The translations under genes were made by a program, and so were the position numbers. Source: a bacterium 210917-DFI.7.65 (GTDB lineage: Bacteria > Bacillota > Clostridia > Oscillospirales > Oscillospiraceae). From it: a stretch of 64,000 bases of DNA. Within the stretch, counting starts at the first letter, position 1, and each line of letters begins with the position of its first letter. Shown here in pieces: positions 33,566-42,554 of the stretch. The stretch spans positions 62,001 through 126,000 of the forward strand of contig JAJCJJ010000002.1 of assembly GCA_020555865.1 (NCBI GenBank), read 5' to 3'. The notes below the pieces were generated by a model. The model saw only the letters and a list, made by a program, of their open reading frames with translations, was not told where the DNA came from and made no database searches.

Positions 33566-33610
33566 ATAAACCGGCGTGATATTTCTTGACGAAATATCAC
33601 GCCGGTTTAT
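33566..33610. terminator. 20-bp perfect hairpin at the right flank of the element
   Basis: ATAAACCGGCGTGATATTTC (33566-33585) pairs perfectly with its complement at 33591-33610 around TTGAC. A and T tracts flank it. It may be a bidirectional terminator or the element's right end. Confidence 0.6.
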
Positions 33611-33826
33611 TTAGCACCCCTGTTTGTCAGCCGTTAAATTAGTGTGTTTTTGATACTTCCTTATTGGCGTCCACCAAACGGAAGCGTCCTTTTTTCCTTT
33701 TTGTATTCTAAACGCATCCGTTCAAAGTGTTGCGCAAAAAAACCAGAACGCACCATCCAACAAAACATCTCAAAAGCGCTGCTTCACATTGGAATTTGCA
33801 CAGCTGGCAAAATCCCACTGCATGAA
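33611..33826. other. Non-coding segment between the element and the CLC gene
   Basis: I see no supported gene. A short minus-strand frame at 33661-33768 ends RTLPFGGRQ, which reads like the tail of a decayed coding region, but it has no ribosome site. The junction of the insertion with host DNA probably lies here. Confidence 0.35.
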
Positions 33827-33866
33827 AATGGAACGATTTCGCAGGTGTATGCGAAATCGTTCCATT
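33827..33866 (-). terminator. Terminator of the rlmA-CLC unit
   Basis: AATGGAACGATTTCGCA (33827-33843) pairs perfectly with TGCGAAATCGTTCCATT (33850-33866). On the minus strand it follows the CLC stop and ends in TTTT. Confidence 0.75.
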
Positions 33867-33872
33867 GTGCTG

Positions 33873-35168
33873 TTATTTTGCATGGATTTCGATCTTTTCC
33901 GGCTTCAGTTTGGAATAGCGGATTTCCTGACTCTGGTAAATGCCATAATATCCCGAAAGCATATAGCTGACGCCGCAGGCAATGGCAAAATAGCTCAGCT
34001 CCCCAGCGCCGAACAGTTCTACGCTGAGAATGAGGGATGCAATGGGGCAGTTCACCGCCCCGCAGAACACCGCTACGATACCCAGCGCCGCACCGAAGCT
34101 GGCCGGAATGCCCAGCAGCCCTCCCATAAAGCATCCGAATGTCGCCCCGATAAAAAAGGCGGGCACAATCTCACCGCCTTTGAAGCCGCAGCCTATGGTG
34201 AGGGCCGTAAACACAATTTTCAAGGCCCAGGCCCAGGGCACCGCCGCGCCGCCCATGGCCGCGGTGATCACATCCGTTCCTGCGCCGTTATAGTCTGTGC
34301 CGCACAGCAGCGTCAAAACAATCAACACTGCGCTGCCCAGCAAAACGCGGGCATAGGGGTTGACCAACTTGCGCTGCAGCAGCCGCTCCGTTTTGTGCAT
34401 AGACACACAAAACGCAATGCTCACCAGCGCGCACAGCACCGAAAGCGCCATAATCTGCAAAACGCCCGCCGGCGAAAGGTCAAAGGCCTCCAAAATGGCA
34501 AAGCGCGTGGGCGGCAAACGAAAGAGCAGAGAAACGCCGTAACCCGTCAGCGCTGCGATAAGACAGGGGATAAACGCCATATAGTAAAAAACGCCCACCG
34601 TAAGTACTTCAAGGGCGAATACCGCCGCGGTCAGCGGTGTACCAAACAGTGCAGCAAATACTGCGCTCATGCCGCACATAGTAGCTACACGGACATTGCG
34701 GTCGTCCTGCCGGAACAGCCGCCCCACCTGGCAGCCGATGCTGCCGCCGATCTGCAGCGCTGCCCCCTCGCGGCCGGCGCTGCCGCCCACCACATGAGTG
34801 AGCACCGTGGCAAGAAAAATCACCGGCGTCAGCATCAGGGGTACCCTCTCCCCAAAGTGGATGGAATGGATAATGTCGTTGGTTCCCTTCCCCTCCATTT
34901 GGGTGACGCGATAGACCCAGACCACCAGAAGGCCCGCCGGCGGCATCAGATACAGCAGCCACGGATGCGCACCCCGCAGGGTCGTCACCGCATTCACGCT
35001 CATGTGGAACGCCGCACCAACCAGGCCGCCCACCAGCCCAATGCAGGCCGCGATCACGGCCCATTTGAGAAAAGTCTTTCCATAGTTGGCCGCGCTCGTC
35101 GCTTTCCGGCGGCACAGTGCCGCAGCGTAAGCTGCCGCATGCCTTCCCGTTTCCCGTGCACCGCCCAT
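33873..35168 (-). CDS. CLC-family anion channel/antiporter, possibly CLC-F (fluoride) type
   Basis: This 431-residue membrane protein has the CLC core helices. The family's GREGP-like site reads GSAGREGAALQIGG and the later loop reads GCGFKGGEIVPAFFIGATFG, instead of the GxxGGIFAP of chloride-type CLCs. The KGGE form is what I recall from the fluoride-exporting CLC-F branch, so fluoride export is suggested but not proven. The start at 35168 (MGGARETGR) follows GGAGGGA, 1 base after the rlmA stop. A longer reading into rlmA is rejected. No fluoride riboswitch was recognised upstream. Confidence 0.85.
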   Translation of the reverse strand: MGGARETGRHAAAYAAALCRRKATSAANYGKTFLKWAVIAACIGLVGGLVGAAFHMSVNAVTTLRGAHPWLLYLMPPAGLLVVWVYRVTQMEGKGTNDIIHSIHFGERVPLMLTPVIFLATVLTHVVGGSAGREGAALQIGGSIGCQVGRLFRQDDRNVRVATMCGMSAVFAALFGTPLTAAVFALEVLTVGVFYYMAFIPCLIAALTGYGVSLLFRLPPTRFAILEAFDLSPAGVLQIMALSVLCALVSIAFCVSMHKTERLLQRKLVNPYARVLLGSAVLIVLTLLCGTDYNGAGTDVITAAMGGAAVPWAWALKIVFTALTIGCGFKGGEIVPAFFIGATFGCFMGGLLGIPASFGAALGIVAVFCGAVNCPIASLILSVELFGAGELSYFAIACGVSYMLSGYYGIYQSQEIRYSKLKPEKIEIHAK

Positions 35169-35169
35169 T

Positions 35170-35994
35170 TCAGTCCCTCCGATACGCCCGCAGCACAAAG
35201 GCCGCCGTGACATCCAGCGTATCCAGTGCATCCAGCCGTGCTGCATCGGCCGGACCGGTTTTATGGGCATAGGGCGTCATTTGGAACAGACTCGCAATAT
35301 CCTCGTGCCGCACCAGGTGCAGCACCGCGCTGATGCGTTCTTCTTCCACCAGCGATAGCCCGGCCTGGACCGGCGGCGCAGCGTCGTTGCGGTACGGCGT
35401 TTCATACACCGCCTCTTTCAGCTCCCACAGATGCATCGCATCTGGAGCGGCGTGCAGCAGCACACCACCCGGCCGCAGCACCCGGACGTATTCTTCTCCG
35501 GCAAAAGGCGCAAACACGTTGAGCAGGATATCGCAGCTCTTCGCCGCCACCGGCAGGCGAAACACACTGGCTACTGCCAACTGCAGATCCGGTGCGCGTT
35601 TACCGCCCCAGCGCAGGGCGTCTTTAGAAATGTCTACGCCTGCAGCACCGACGCACTTCCCTGCTGTGCGCAGCGCTGCAGCCACCGCAGCGGTATAATA
35701 ACATTCGCCGCAGCCCGCGTCCAGCAGATCCACCGTATCCTCCGCCGGTGTATGCCGCACCGCAGCAGAACACAACGCGCAGCGCAGCGGCGCATACCAG
35801 CCGCCATCGAGAAAGGCACGGCGAGCGCGCACCATCTCCTTGTCATCCCCATGCTGCGCACCGCTTTGGCGGGCCACCAAGAGATTGACATAACCGCTTT
35901 TCGCCCGGTCAAAACTGTGACCCGACGAACAAATCCCCGCTTTTTCTCCCTGCGTCAGCACACCGCCGCAGACCGGGCACAAAAGCTCCGGCAC
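35170..35994 (-). CDS. rlmA: 23S rRNA (guanine-N1) methyltransferase, RlmA type
   Basis: This 274-residue enzyme has the N-terminal zinc finger CPVCGG (C6, C9) with C22 and H26 in SSGHSFDRAKSGYVNLL. A SAM-binding Rossmann domain follows (VDLLDAGCGECYYTA, GVDISKDALRWG, DILLNVFAP). RlmA methylates G745 and TlrB methylates G748 of 23S rRNA; the latter affects macrolide binding. Which base applies here cannot be read. AAAGGGGGAG precedes the start MPELLC. It is followed directly by the CLC gene. Confidence 0.9.
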   Translation of the reverse strand: MPELLCPVCGGVLTQGEKAGICSSGHSFDRAKSGYVNLLVARQSGAQHGDDKEMVRARRAFLDGGWYAPLRCALCSAAVRHTPAEDTVDLLDAGCGECYYTAAVAAALRTAGKCVGAAGVDISKDALRWGGKRAPDLQLAVASVFRLPVAAKSCDILLNVFAPFAGEEYVRVLRPGGVLLHAAPDAMHLWELKEAVYETPYRNDAAPPVQAGLSLVEEERISAVLHLVRHEDIASLFQMTPYAHKTGPADAARLDALDTLDVTAAFVLRAYRRD

Positions 35995-36024
35995 AGCGCA
36001 CTCCCCCTTTCTCTTAATCGTTTC

Positions 36025-36927
36025 TTACACTTTGTAAAATTCCCGCAGAATGGAACCCTCCGGAATATCGAACCGGGTAATTTTAGACAGGGGAACCACC
36101 CGCAGTTCCTTCTCCTCCGGCAACTCCCGGCGATGAATGAACAGCTCGTAGCCCAGCAGCGTATCGACGCGCCAAACGCCCACGTTGTTTAAAAAGGGGG
36201 CAATATACAGCCGCTCACCCCGATTCACGCTGCGGCTTCTTTCAATCGTTTCCTCTTCCGAGCTGCCGCGCTGATCCCGGTCGCGGTAAATACGCCGGCA
36301 CAGGCGGATATATTGATTGCTCAGCTCCATCCCCCGCGTCTCGTCCACAATCACATCGGCAGGGGATACATACACCCGCAGACTGCGCAGCGTGTCGTCC
36401 GGAAAATGGATCATGGGATTCAGGGCGTGCAGCCCCTCCATGATCACCACATCTCCTTTTTTCAATTCGATCTTTGCACCGCTCTCCACCGAGCGGCGGG
36501 TGATAAAGTTATAGGTGGGCAGACTCACTTCCCGTCCCGCAAACAAATCATTCAAATCCCGATTCAGACGGGGAACATCCAGGCAATCCGGAGATTCATA
36601 ATCGGGCTGCCCCTCTTCGTCCACCGGCATGGTGTAGCGGTCGGCAGACATATACCAATCGTCCATACTCAGGCAATAGACATAATGCCCTTCGCCCATG
36701 AGGCGGCACATCAGTTCTTTGCGCAGATTATGGGCTGTGGTGGTTTTTCCGCTGCCCGAAGGACCAGCCAACAGCACCAACTCGATATCGTTTTCCACAA
36801 TCTCATCCGCCAGAGATACGATCTGGCGAGCATAGCGCGCCTCTTCTTCCTCGATAAATTTGTCCTTTCCCAAAATGGTCAACCGCTGAATGATAGTGTA
36901 TAAACTCTGTGAATTGATCAAGTTCAT
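36025..36927 (-). CDS. Uridine-kinase-like nucleoside kinase
   Basis: This 300-residue protein has the P-loop LLAGPSGSGKTTTAHNLR, DDWYMSADRY, YNFITRRS and the phosphoribulokinase/uridine kinase pattern VVIMEGLHALNPM. It is longer than plain uridine kinase (about 210) by an N-terminal helix and a C-terminal tail, as in the Firmicute nucleoside-kinase group. The start is MNLINSQ at 36927 behind AGAGGA. The leader has a hairpin TTCGCACA-N4-TGTGCGAA (36953-36972 region). Substrate not proven. Confidence 0.85.
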   Translation of the reverse strand: MNLINSQSLYTIIQRLTILGKDKFIEEEEARYARQIVSLADEIVENDIELVLLAGPSGSGKTTTAHNLRKELMCRLMGEGHYVYCLSMDDWYMSADRYTMPVDEEGQPDYESPDCLDVPRLNRDLNDLFAGREVSLPTYNFITRRSVESGAKIELKKGDVVIMEGLHALNPMIHFPDDTLRSLRVYVSPADVIVDETRGMELSNQYIRLCRRIYRDRDQRGSSEEETIERSRSVNRGERLYIAPFLNNVGVWRVDTLLGYELFIHRRELPEEKELRVVPLSKITRFDIPEGSILREFYKV

Positions 36928-37045
36928 AAACGGTATCCTCTCCGATGTCTTCGGTTCGCACACTCCTGTGCGAATGATAGATATCTTAGTATGTAGAGTA
37001 TTAGTATAGCATAATTTGCTGAAAAAGGGAACTGTCCACAAACGA

Positions 37046-37080
37046 GAAAACGCCCCGCGAAACAGCCGCGGGACGTTTTC
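37046..37080 (-). terminator. Terminator of the ddl-to-M18 operon
   Basis: On the minus strand GAAAACG-TCCCGCG pairs with CGCGGG-CGTTTTC, 19 bases after the aminopeptidase stop, with T residues at the end. Confidence 0.75.
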
Positions 37081-37098
37081 TTTCTTTTGTGCTTCGAA

Positions 37099-38490
37099 TC
37101 ACATTTCCTCGTACAGCGCCTTCATGGCTTTGTAAGTCATATAGCAGTCCAGCTTGGACACAGTTTCAAAGGGCGCATGCATGGACAGTACCGGCACGCC
37201 TGCATCCAGGGTATCGATATTGCGGTTGGCCATATACTGGGCGATGGTACCGCCTCCGCCATAATCCACCTTGCCCAGTTCCGCCATCTGCCAGAGAACG
37301 CTGTTGGCGTCCAGCATCCGGCGTACCCGGGCCACCACTTCGGCCGATGCATCCGAAGCTTCACTCTTGCCCCGGGCGCCGGTGTATTTACACAGTCCTA
37401 CGCCGTAATTGAAGCGGGCGCTGTTGCGCTTTTCATAGGCTTCGGCGAAATTGGGATCGTAAGCCGCGGTCACATCGGCGCTCAGGCAGAAGGAATGCTC
37501 ATAGCACACATCCCGGCGCGTACCGGAGGCCGCACAGAGATCGGCCATAAAGGTGTCGAAGGCCGCACTCTGCATACCCGAAACGCCTACCGAGCCGATC
37601 TCCTCCTTGTCCACCAGCAGGCACACCGCTGTCTTTTGGACCTGCCCGACATCCAGCAGCGCCCGCAGCGCCGCATAGGCGCACACCCGGTCATCCTGGC
37701 CATAAGCGCCGATCATGCTGCGGTCCAGGCCAATGTCCATGGCCTCATAAGCCGGCACAGCGCACAGTTCAGCAGAAATGAGATCCTCTTCGCAAATGCC
37801 GTATTTTTCATGCAGCAGCACCAGAACATTGCGCTTCACTGCATCCTTTTCTTCTCCCTGAAGCGGCTGACTGCCCACCAGAATATTCAGCGTTTCCGCC
37901 GGGATTGCCTCTCCCAGTGGCTTCTTGCTCTGTTCTGCACCCAGATGCGGCAGCAGATCTTCGATCACCAGACGCGGCTCATCCTTACCGCAGCCGATAC
38001 GCACTTCCACCGTCTCGCCGTTTTTCAGCGCCGCCACACCGTGGAGTTCCAGCGGTACCGCCACCCACTGATATTTGCGGATGCCACCGTAATAATGGGT
38101 CTTAAAGTAGGCCAGTTCACTGTCTTCATACAGGGGCAGAGGCTTGAGGTCCAACCGGGGAGAATCAATATGGGCGCCTCCGATCTGTACGCCTTCTTCC
38201 AGCCCCTTTTCTCCAATCACCGCCAAAAACACCGCCTTGCCACGGTTAACACGGTACACTTTGTCGCCGCTGGCGAGTGTTTCACCGCGCACCAACGGGC
38301 GGAATCCAGCTCTCTCCGCCAGAGCTACCGCTTCCTGAACGCATTCGCGCTCCGTCTTGCCTGCATCCAGGAACTGTTTATACCCTTCGCAATACTGCGT
38401 GCAGCGTTCCTCTTCTGCCGCATTCACGCGGCTGTGTCCATTTTCGGGGGCGTAAACAAGCGCCTCCGCCTTTGTTTTGTGTTCAGACAT
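37099..38490 (-). CDS. M18-family aminopeptidase
   Basis: This 463-residue metallopeptidase has the metal and catalytic pieces of M18: GGAHIDSPRLDLK, GQDDRVCAYAALRALLD, LVDKEEIGSVGVSG, SADVTAAYDPN and the C-terminal PVLSMHAPFETVSK. It removes N-terminal residues, often Asp/Glu or neutral ones, in the cytosol. The ATG at 38490 (MSEHKTKAE) has GAAGGAAG upstream and overlaps the coaE end by 8 bases. An upstream extension inside coaE is rejected. It is the last gene of the operon. Confidence 0.93.
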   Translation of the reverse strand: MSEHKTKAEALVYAPENGHSRVNAAEEERCTQYCEGYKQFLDAGKTERECVQEAVALAERAGFRPLVRGETLASGDKVYRVNRGKAVFLAVIGEKGLEEGVQIGGAHIDSPRLDLKPLPLYEDSELAYFKTHYYGGIRKYQWVAVPLELHGVAALKNGETVEVRIGCGKDEPRLVIEDLLPHLGAEQSKKPLGEAIPAETLNILVGSQPLQGEEKDAVKRNVLVLLHEKYGICEEDLISAELCAVPAYEAMDIGLDRSMIGAYGQDDRVCAYAALRALLDVGQVQKTAVCLLVDKEEIGSVGVSGMQSAAFDTFMADLCAASGTRRDVCYEHSFCLSADVTAAYDPNFAEAYEKRNSARFNYGVGLCKYTGARGKSEASDASAEVVARVRRMLDANSVLWQMAELGKVDYGGGGTIAQYMANRNIDTLDAGVPVLSMHAPFETVSKLDCYMTYKAMKALYEEM

Positions 38491-39115
38491 GGTCTTCCTT
38501 CTCCTTTTTGGATTCGTACAGGCTGAGCAGATCCTCAAAAAAAACCTTGACCGCCTGCTCAAACACTGTTGTACTGTCGTATACGTTTTCCAGCACCGCA
38601 TCGCAGTGCTCCCGGTAAAAATCGCTGCCGGGCTGCGCGTCAATCCGTTTTTTGGCATATTCTTCACTGATGTGGTCCCGCGCCATGATACGGCGCAGCC
38701 GCAGCGCATCCGGCGCGATGACGCCCACCATACAGTCGCACTGGAACGCACCGGCGGCGCGGGCCTGCAGCATATTGATGCCATCCACCGCAGCACAGCG
38801 TGCGCCGCGCTGCCGCGCCAGGCGCGCATCGATCTCCGCCCCCAGATGGCTGTAAATAATGCCGTTAAGCCGCTGCAGCTCCTGCGGCGCGCTGAACACA
38901 AGGCTGCCCAGCTTCTGCCGGTTCAGCGCACCCGACGCATCAAACATATCCCGCCCAAAAGCTGTGCCGATGTCCTCATGCAGCGCCGTTCCGGGGCGCA
39001 GCATTTCATAATACAGCGCATCGCAGTCAATAAGATAGGCTCCCAACTCTGCAAGCACCCGCAGCGCGCTGGTTTTGCCTGCACCGGTACCGCCGGTGAT
39101 TCCAAACACGATCAC
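38483..39115 (-). CDS. coaE: Dephospho-CoA kinase
   Basis: This 210-residue P-loop kinase does the last step of coenzyme A synthesis. It has VFGITGGTGAGKTSALRVL at the N-terminus, LIDCDALYYEML, and late VVGVIAPDALRLRRIMARD-like region (ending DHISEEYAKKRI). The start is a GTG at 39115 that overlaps the sua5 stop as GTGA, so translation is coupled. The site GGAGAGGAGG lies just upstream. Confidence 0.93.
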   Translation of the reverse strand: MIVFGITGGTGAGKTSALRVLAELGAYLIDCDALYYEMLRPGTALHEDIGTAFGRDMFDASGALNRQKLGSLVFSAPQELQRLNGIIYSHLGAEIDARLARQRGARCAAVDGINMLQARAAGAFQCDCMVGVIAPDALRLRRIMARDHISEEYAKKRIDAQPGSDFYREHCDAVLENVYDSTTVFEQAVKVFFEDLLSLYESKKEKEDHV

Positions 39116-40167
39116 GGCCGCGCCTCCTCTCCGCCGGCATCAATCACATGAAATCCCGCAGCTTTTTTCAGTCGGTTGGCCACCGCCAGCCCCAAGCCGG
39201 CTGTGTCCGGACACTGCGCCCAGATAGCCGCCACCTGCGTTCCGTCGAAGGCGCGCAGAGCATCAAACACCCGCCGGGCCTGCTCGTCTTTGTCAGTGGA
39301 AAGGCCCAGGCTCTGCACCGAAACGCCTGTAAAAAGCGGCGTAAACTCTTCAAAACAGATAACACCCTCCCCAGAGGAAAGATGCGTGCGGATATAGTCC
39401 GCAGATCGTTCCGGCGCGCCGGATACCACTGTCACCGGCGCTTTGGGCGCATAATGGCGGTATTTCATACCAGGCGCCTTGGGCTGCTCGCCGGGCTGCA
39501 TCAAGCGGGTAACCGCCGGATCCAGCGCAATGGTCCCGCAAACCTTCTCCAGCGCCTCCAGCGGCAGCCCGCCGGGCCGCAGCAGGCGCGGCGGAAAGGC
39601 CGTCAGATCCAGAATCGTGGACTCCACCCCCACGATGCAGGAGCCTCCGTCCACCACCGCCTCAATTTTACCGTCCATATCCTCCAGCACATCCGCCGCT
39701 GTGGTACAGCTGGGGCGGCCGGAAGTATTGGCGCTGGGGGCGGCGATGGGCGTATCCGCCGCAGTGATAATCGCCCGGGTGATGGGATGATCCGGACAGC
39801 GGACCCCCACCGTATCCAGGCCACCCGTGGTCTCATCCGGCACACAGGCAGCCCGGGGCAGGATCATGGTCAGCGGCCCCGGCCAGAACGTCTCCGCCAG
39901 GAGGCGGGCCAGAGGCGGCACCGCCGCACAGCAGCGATCCAGCCAAGTGCCGTCAGGAACATGCAAAATCAGCGGGTTGTCCTGCGGACGTCCTTTCGCC
40001 TCAAAAATACGGCGCACTGCAGCGCCATTCAAGCCATCGGCCCCCAGACCGTACACTGTCTCCGTGGGAATCGCCACCAGGCCGCCGCTGCGAAGCACCG
40101 CAGCAGCGCCGGCCACAGCTTCTCCGTTTTCACCCGTTGGATTCCATTGATACACTTTTGTTTCCAT
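39112..40167 (-). CDS. Threonylcarbamoyl-AMP synthase (Sua5 type)
   Basis: This 351-residue enzyme makes threonylcarbamoyl-AMP for the t6A tRNA modification. Residues 1-205 hold the YrdC domain: GGLVAIPTETVYGLGADG, KGRPQDNPLILHV, FWPGPLTMIL and APSANTSGRPSCT. It continues with PGMKYRHYAPKAPV and a C-terminal Sua5 domain, which plain TsaC lacks. TsaE and TsaB, the partners for transfer, are at 50524-51668; TsaD is not in the window. Confidence 0.95.
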   Translation of the reverse strand: METKVYQWNPTGENGEAVAGAAAVLRSGGLVAIPTETVYGLGADGLNGAAVRRIFEAKGRPQDNPLILHVPDGTWLDRCCAAVPPLARLLAETFWPGPLTMILPRAACVPDETTGGLDTVGVRCPDHPITRAIITAADTPIAAPSANTSGRPSCTTAADVLEDMDGKIEAVVDGGSCIVGVESTILDLTAFPPRLLRPGGLPLEALEKVCGTIALDPAVTRLMQPGEQPKAPGMKYRHYAPKAPVTVVSGAPERSADYIRTHLSSGEGVICFEEFTPLFTGVSVQSLGLSTDKDEQARRVFDALRAFDGTQVAAIWAQCPDTAGLGLAVANRLKKAAGFHVIDAGGEEARP

Positions 40168-40194
40168 ATCACGTCTCTTTTCATCTTGTTACTT

Positions 40195-41271
40195 TTACTG
40201 CTCGGAAAGGCGCAGCTGCTCGGCCCGCTCTGCCGTGGCCAGCGCGTCGATCATCTCGTCCAGCGTACCGTCCATCACCGCATTGATTTTATAAAGCGTC
40301 AACCCGATGCGATGGTCCGTAACCCGGCCCTGCGGGAAATTATAGGTGCGGATACGCTCGCTGCGCTCACCCGTCCCCACCTGGCTGCGCCGCTCGGCAG
40401 CAATAGCGCTGTGCTGCTTTTTCTGCTCAGCGTCCAGCAGGCGGGAAGCCAGGATCTTCATCGCCCGGTCTTTGTTTTTATACTGGCTGCGTTCGTCCTG
40501 GCACTCCACCACCAATCCCGTAGGCCGATGGGTGATGCGAATGGCGGACTCTGTTTTGTTCACATGCTGTCCCCCTGCGCCGGAAGATCGGAACGTATCG
40601 ATCTGCAGATCGTTCGGATCGATGCGCACCTCCACTTCTTCGGCTTCGGGCAGCACCGCTACAGTGACTGTGCTGGTTTGAATACGGCCCTGGGACTCTG
40701 TTTCCGGCACTCGCTGCACCCGGTGAACGCCGCTTTCAAATTTCAGGCGGGAGTATGCTCCCTCTCCTTCCACGAGGAACTGGGCCTCTTTCACGCCGCC
40801 CAGCTCCGTTTCGCTGCAGTTCACCACCTCCACCCGAAAGCCTTTTGCTTCAGCATACATGGTGTACATCCGCAACAAAGAATGCGCAAACAATGCTGCC
40901 TCCTCACCTCCGGCACCGGCCCGGATCTCCATAACCACATTACGCACATCGTTGGGATCCTTGGGCAGCAGCAAAAGTTTTATCTTCTCCCACAACTGCT
41001 CTATGTCTGAAAGGGCCGCAGCGATCTCTTCCCGGGCGCTCGTCTGAAAATCCGGTTCGGAGGAAAGCTCCTGCGCCGCCTCCAGATCCCGCTGACGCTC
41101 CTGCAAAGTTCTCCAGACTTCGATCAGCGGCGAAAGTTCTTTCTCCTCCCGGCTTAAAGAGCGCAGCGTTTCCCGGTCGGCATATACTGCAGGATCCGCA
41201 AGTCGGCTCTGAACATCCTCATAATGGATTTCCAGCGCCTTCAGTTTATCCAACATACGCTGTTCTGCCAT
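40195..41271 (-). CDS. prfA: Peptide chain release factor 1
   Basis: This 358-residue factor reads UAA and UAG. Its PxT motif is in [11 protein letters not shown] and the GGQ motif in [15 protein letters not shown], both class I RF1 features. The start is ATG at 41271 behind GGAGCAGGAGTG, overlapping the flavodoxin stop by one base. A later ATG (MLDKLKALE) lacks its own ribosome site. Confidence 0.97.
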   Translation of the reverse strand: MAEQRMLDKLKALEIHYEDVQSRLADPAVYADRETLRSLSREEKELSPLIEVWRTLQERQRDLEAAQELSSEPDFQTSAREEIAAALSDIEQLWEKIKLLLLPKDPNDVRNVVMEIRAGAGGEEAALFAHSLLRMYTMYAEAKGFRVEVVNCSETELGGVKEAQFLVEGEGAYSRLKFESGVHRVQRVPETESQGRIQTSTVTVAVLPEAEEVEVRIDPNDLQIDTFRSSGAGGQHVNKTESAIRITHRPTGLVVECQDERSQYKNKDRAMKILASRLLDAEQKKQHSAIAAERRSQVGTGERSERIRTYNFPQGRVTDHRIGLTLYKINAVMDGTLDEMIDALATAERAEQLRLSEQ

Positions 41272-41771
41272 CACTCCTGCTCCGCCGCCTCACCGCGCAG
41301 CGCGCGCACAAAATCGTATACTTTCTGGTGGTAATCGGTGGCTTTGGGCTGCAAGGACAACCCCAGCACATGCGGCGCGGACAAATATTGATCCATCTGC
41401 TGATACACCGCCTCATAAGGCGAATCGCCCATATGCGTAATAACGTAGGCCACCCTTTCCGGCAGTTCCTTTCCGTGCTCGATCAAAAAGGAGCGGGTGA
41501 TGCTGCTGCACCGCCCGGCCCACACAGGAGTTGCCAGAACGATCTCATCATACTGCCCCAGGGGATGCTTCGTCTGAAAAGGCATCAGCGCCTCAGGCGT
41601 TTTCTTCATGGCATCCAGCCCGGCCGCCACAAACCCCACCACGCCCTTCCGGGCCTTTCCATCGGTGATCTCCAACAGTTCTGCGTCCAAAAGCTCCGCA
41701 ATTTTTTCCATCACGGCCCGGGTGTTGCCCGTGCGGGAATAATAGATACACAAACAATTGCTCACAGTCAT
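41271..41771 (-). CDS. Flavodoxin-like protein
   Basis: This 166-residue protein has the FMN phosphate loop [12 protein letters not shown] and the later [10 protein letters not shown] segment of flavodoxin-type folds. It may serve as an electron carrier or NADPH-dependent reductase. The best start is unclear: the ATG at 41771 is very near GGAGGG, and a GTG at 41765 (MSNCLCIYY) has better spacing. It lies between the DUF218 gene (9 bases) and prfA (overlap). Confidence 0.87.
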   Translation of the reverse strand: MTVSNCLCIYYSRTGNTRAVMEKIAELLDAELLEITDGKARKGVVGFVAAGLDAMKKTPEALMPFQTKHPLGQYDEIVLATPVWAGRCSSITRSFLIEHGKELPERVAYVITHMGDSPYEAVYQQMDQYLSAPHVLGLSLQPKATDYHQKVYDFVRALRGEAAEQE

Positions 41772-41780
41772 ACCCTCCTG

Positions 41781-42554
41781 TCAAAGCCAGTTCTGTTTTG
41801 CCACAGCAAAAGCCTCCCGAATATAATAGTTCGCCGTCAGCGGCCAATAGGCCGCCGGCATATGAGCCGCTACGGGCACCATGTCCTCTCCCCAATACCG
41901 GTGCGCACGGTACAGGTGATAATCCGCGCTGACCACCGCGACGGCATCGCCGGCATCCACACCGTGCCGGGCCAGCAGCGCCTTGGCATAAGCGACATTT
42001 TCTTCGGTATTGTCCGCCTGTTCTTCCACCAGAATACGCCCTTCGTCCACACCGCGGGCAATCAGCCAGTCCGCCATGCAGCGGCCCTCGGAAATATCCT
42101 CTCCCGGTCCTTGGGATCCAGTGACCACAATGGGCACCTCAGGCCGATCCGAAACATAATCCAACGCCGCCTCCAAACGGCTTTGCAGCGCCAAAGACGG
42201 CTTTGTGCCATTCACTCCGGCTCCCAGCACCACCACGGCAGAAACCGGACTTTCCCGGTCTGTGCGGCCATAGCCGATGATTTGAGCCTCCAGCACAGTA
42301 AATACTGCCAAACCGCCAATCAGCAGTGCTGCCAGAATGACAAGCACGGCCCGGGCCAAACGGTGTTCCCGCCGCAGCCACAAAAAGTGCCACAACACAA
42401 AATACACAGCCGCGCACAGCAGCAGGCAGCCCGAAAAGCGCATAGGCGTATAGAAGAACAAAAAGGCCAGAGCCAGCAGCGCGCACAGCGCCGCCAAAAG
42501 CAGACCCAGCGGCACCGCATGCCGCCGCCCCCTGTAGCCACAAGTCCGTTTCAC
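41781..42554 (-). CDS. DUF218 (YdcF/SanA-like) membrane protein
   Basis: This 257-residue protein has about four N-terminal membrane helices (to about residue 105) and a C-terminal DUF218 domain. That domain shows VVVLGAGVNGTKPSLALQSRLEAAL, IVVTGSQGPGEDISEGRCMADWL, EEQADNTEENVAYAKAL and VSADYHLYRAHRYW, in pieces. The family is thought to act on envelope carbohydrate intermediates. The start is a GTG at 42554 that overlaps the ABC-F stop as GTGA behind GGAGG. Confidence 0.87.
   Translation of the reverse strand: MKRTCGYRGRRHAVPLGLLLAALCALLALAFLFFYTPMRFSGCLLLCAAVYFVLWHFLWLRREHRLARAVLVILAALLIGGLAVFTVLEAQIIGYGRTDRESPVSAVVVLGAGVNGTKPSLALQSRLEAALDYVSDRPEVPIVVTGSQGPGEDISEGRCMADWLIARGVDEGRILVEEQADNTEENVAYAKALLARHGVDAGDAVAVVSADYHLYRAHRYWGEDMVPVAAHMPAAYWPLTANYYIREAFAVAKQNWL

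Larger units (their letters stand above)
22290..33610. mobile_element. Inserted mobile element carrying peptide-antibiotic protection and a defence module
   Basis: Between the host DUF4491 gene and the CLC-rlmA genes lies foreign DNA. It has a large serine recombinase and TnpW, a two-component/ABC cargo, a transposon-type sigma factor and HTH gene, then an AT-rich nuclease-ATPase pair. Base composition changes along it, the right third being far richer in A and T, so it may be a composite of two insertions. There is no relaxase, coupling protein or type IV secretion gene. The ends are not fixed: I see no long direct repeats, and serine recombinases leave only 2-3 base cores. The coordinates are approximate. 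Confidence 0.6.

Noticed and set aside
33661-33768. 35-codon minus-strand frame ending RTLPFGGRQ
   Set aside because: No ribosome binding site; perhaps a gene remnant, too weak to call.
33789-35210. 473-codon plus-strand frame opposite the CLC gene
   Set aside because: It is rich in His/Arg/Gln, typical of an antisense shadow, and the CLC frame is well supported.
35995-36024. Fluoride riboswitch for the rlmA-CLC genes
   Set aside because: No sequence resembling the crcB motif was found upstream.
39148-41010. 620-codon plus-strand frame opposite sua5 and prfA
   Set aside because: Antisense shadow; both minus-strand genes have full motifs.
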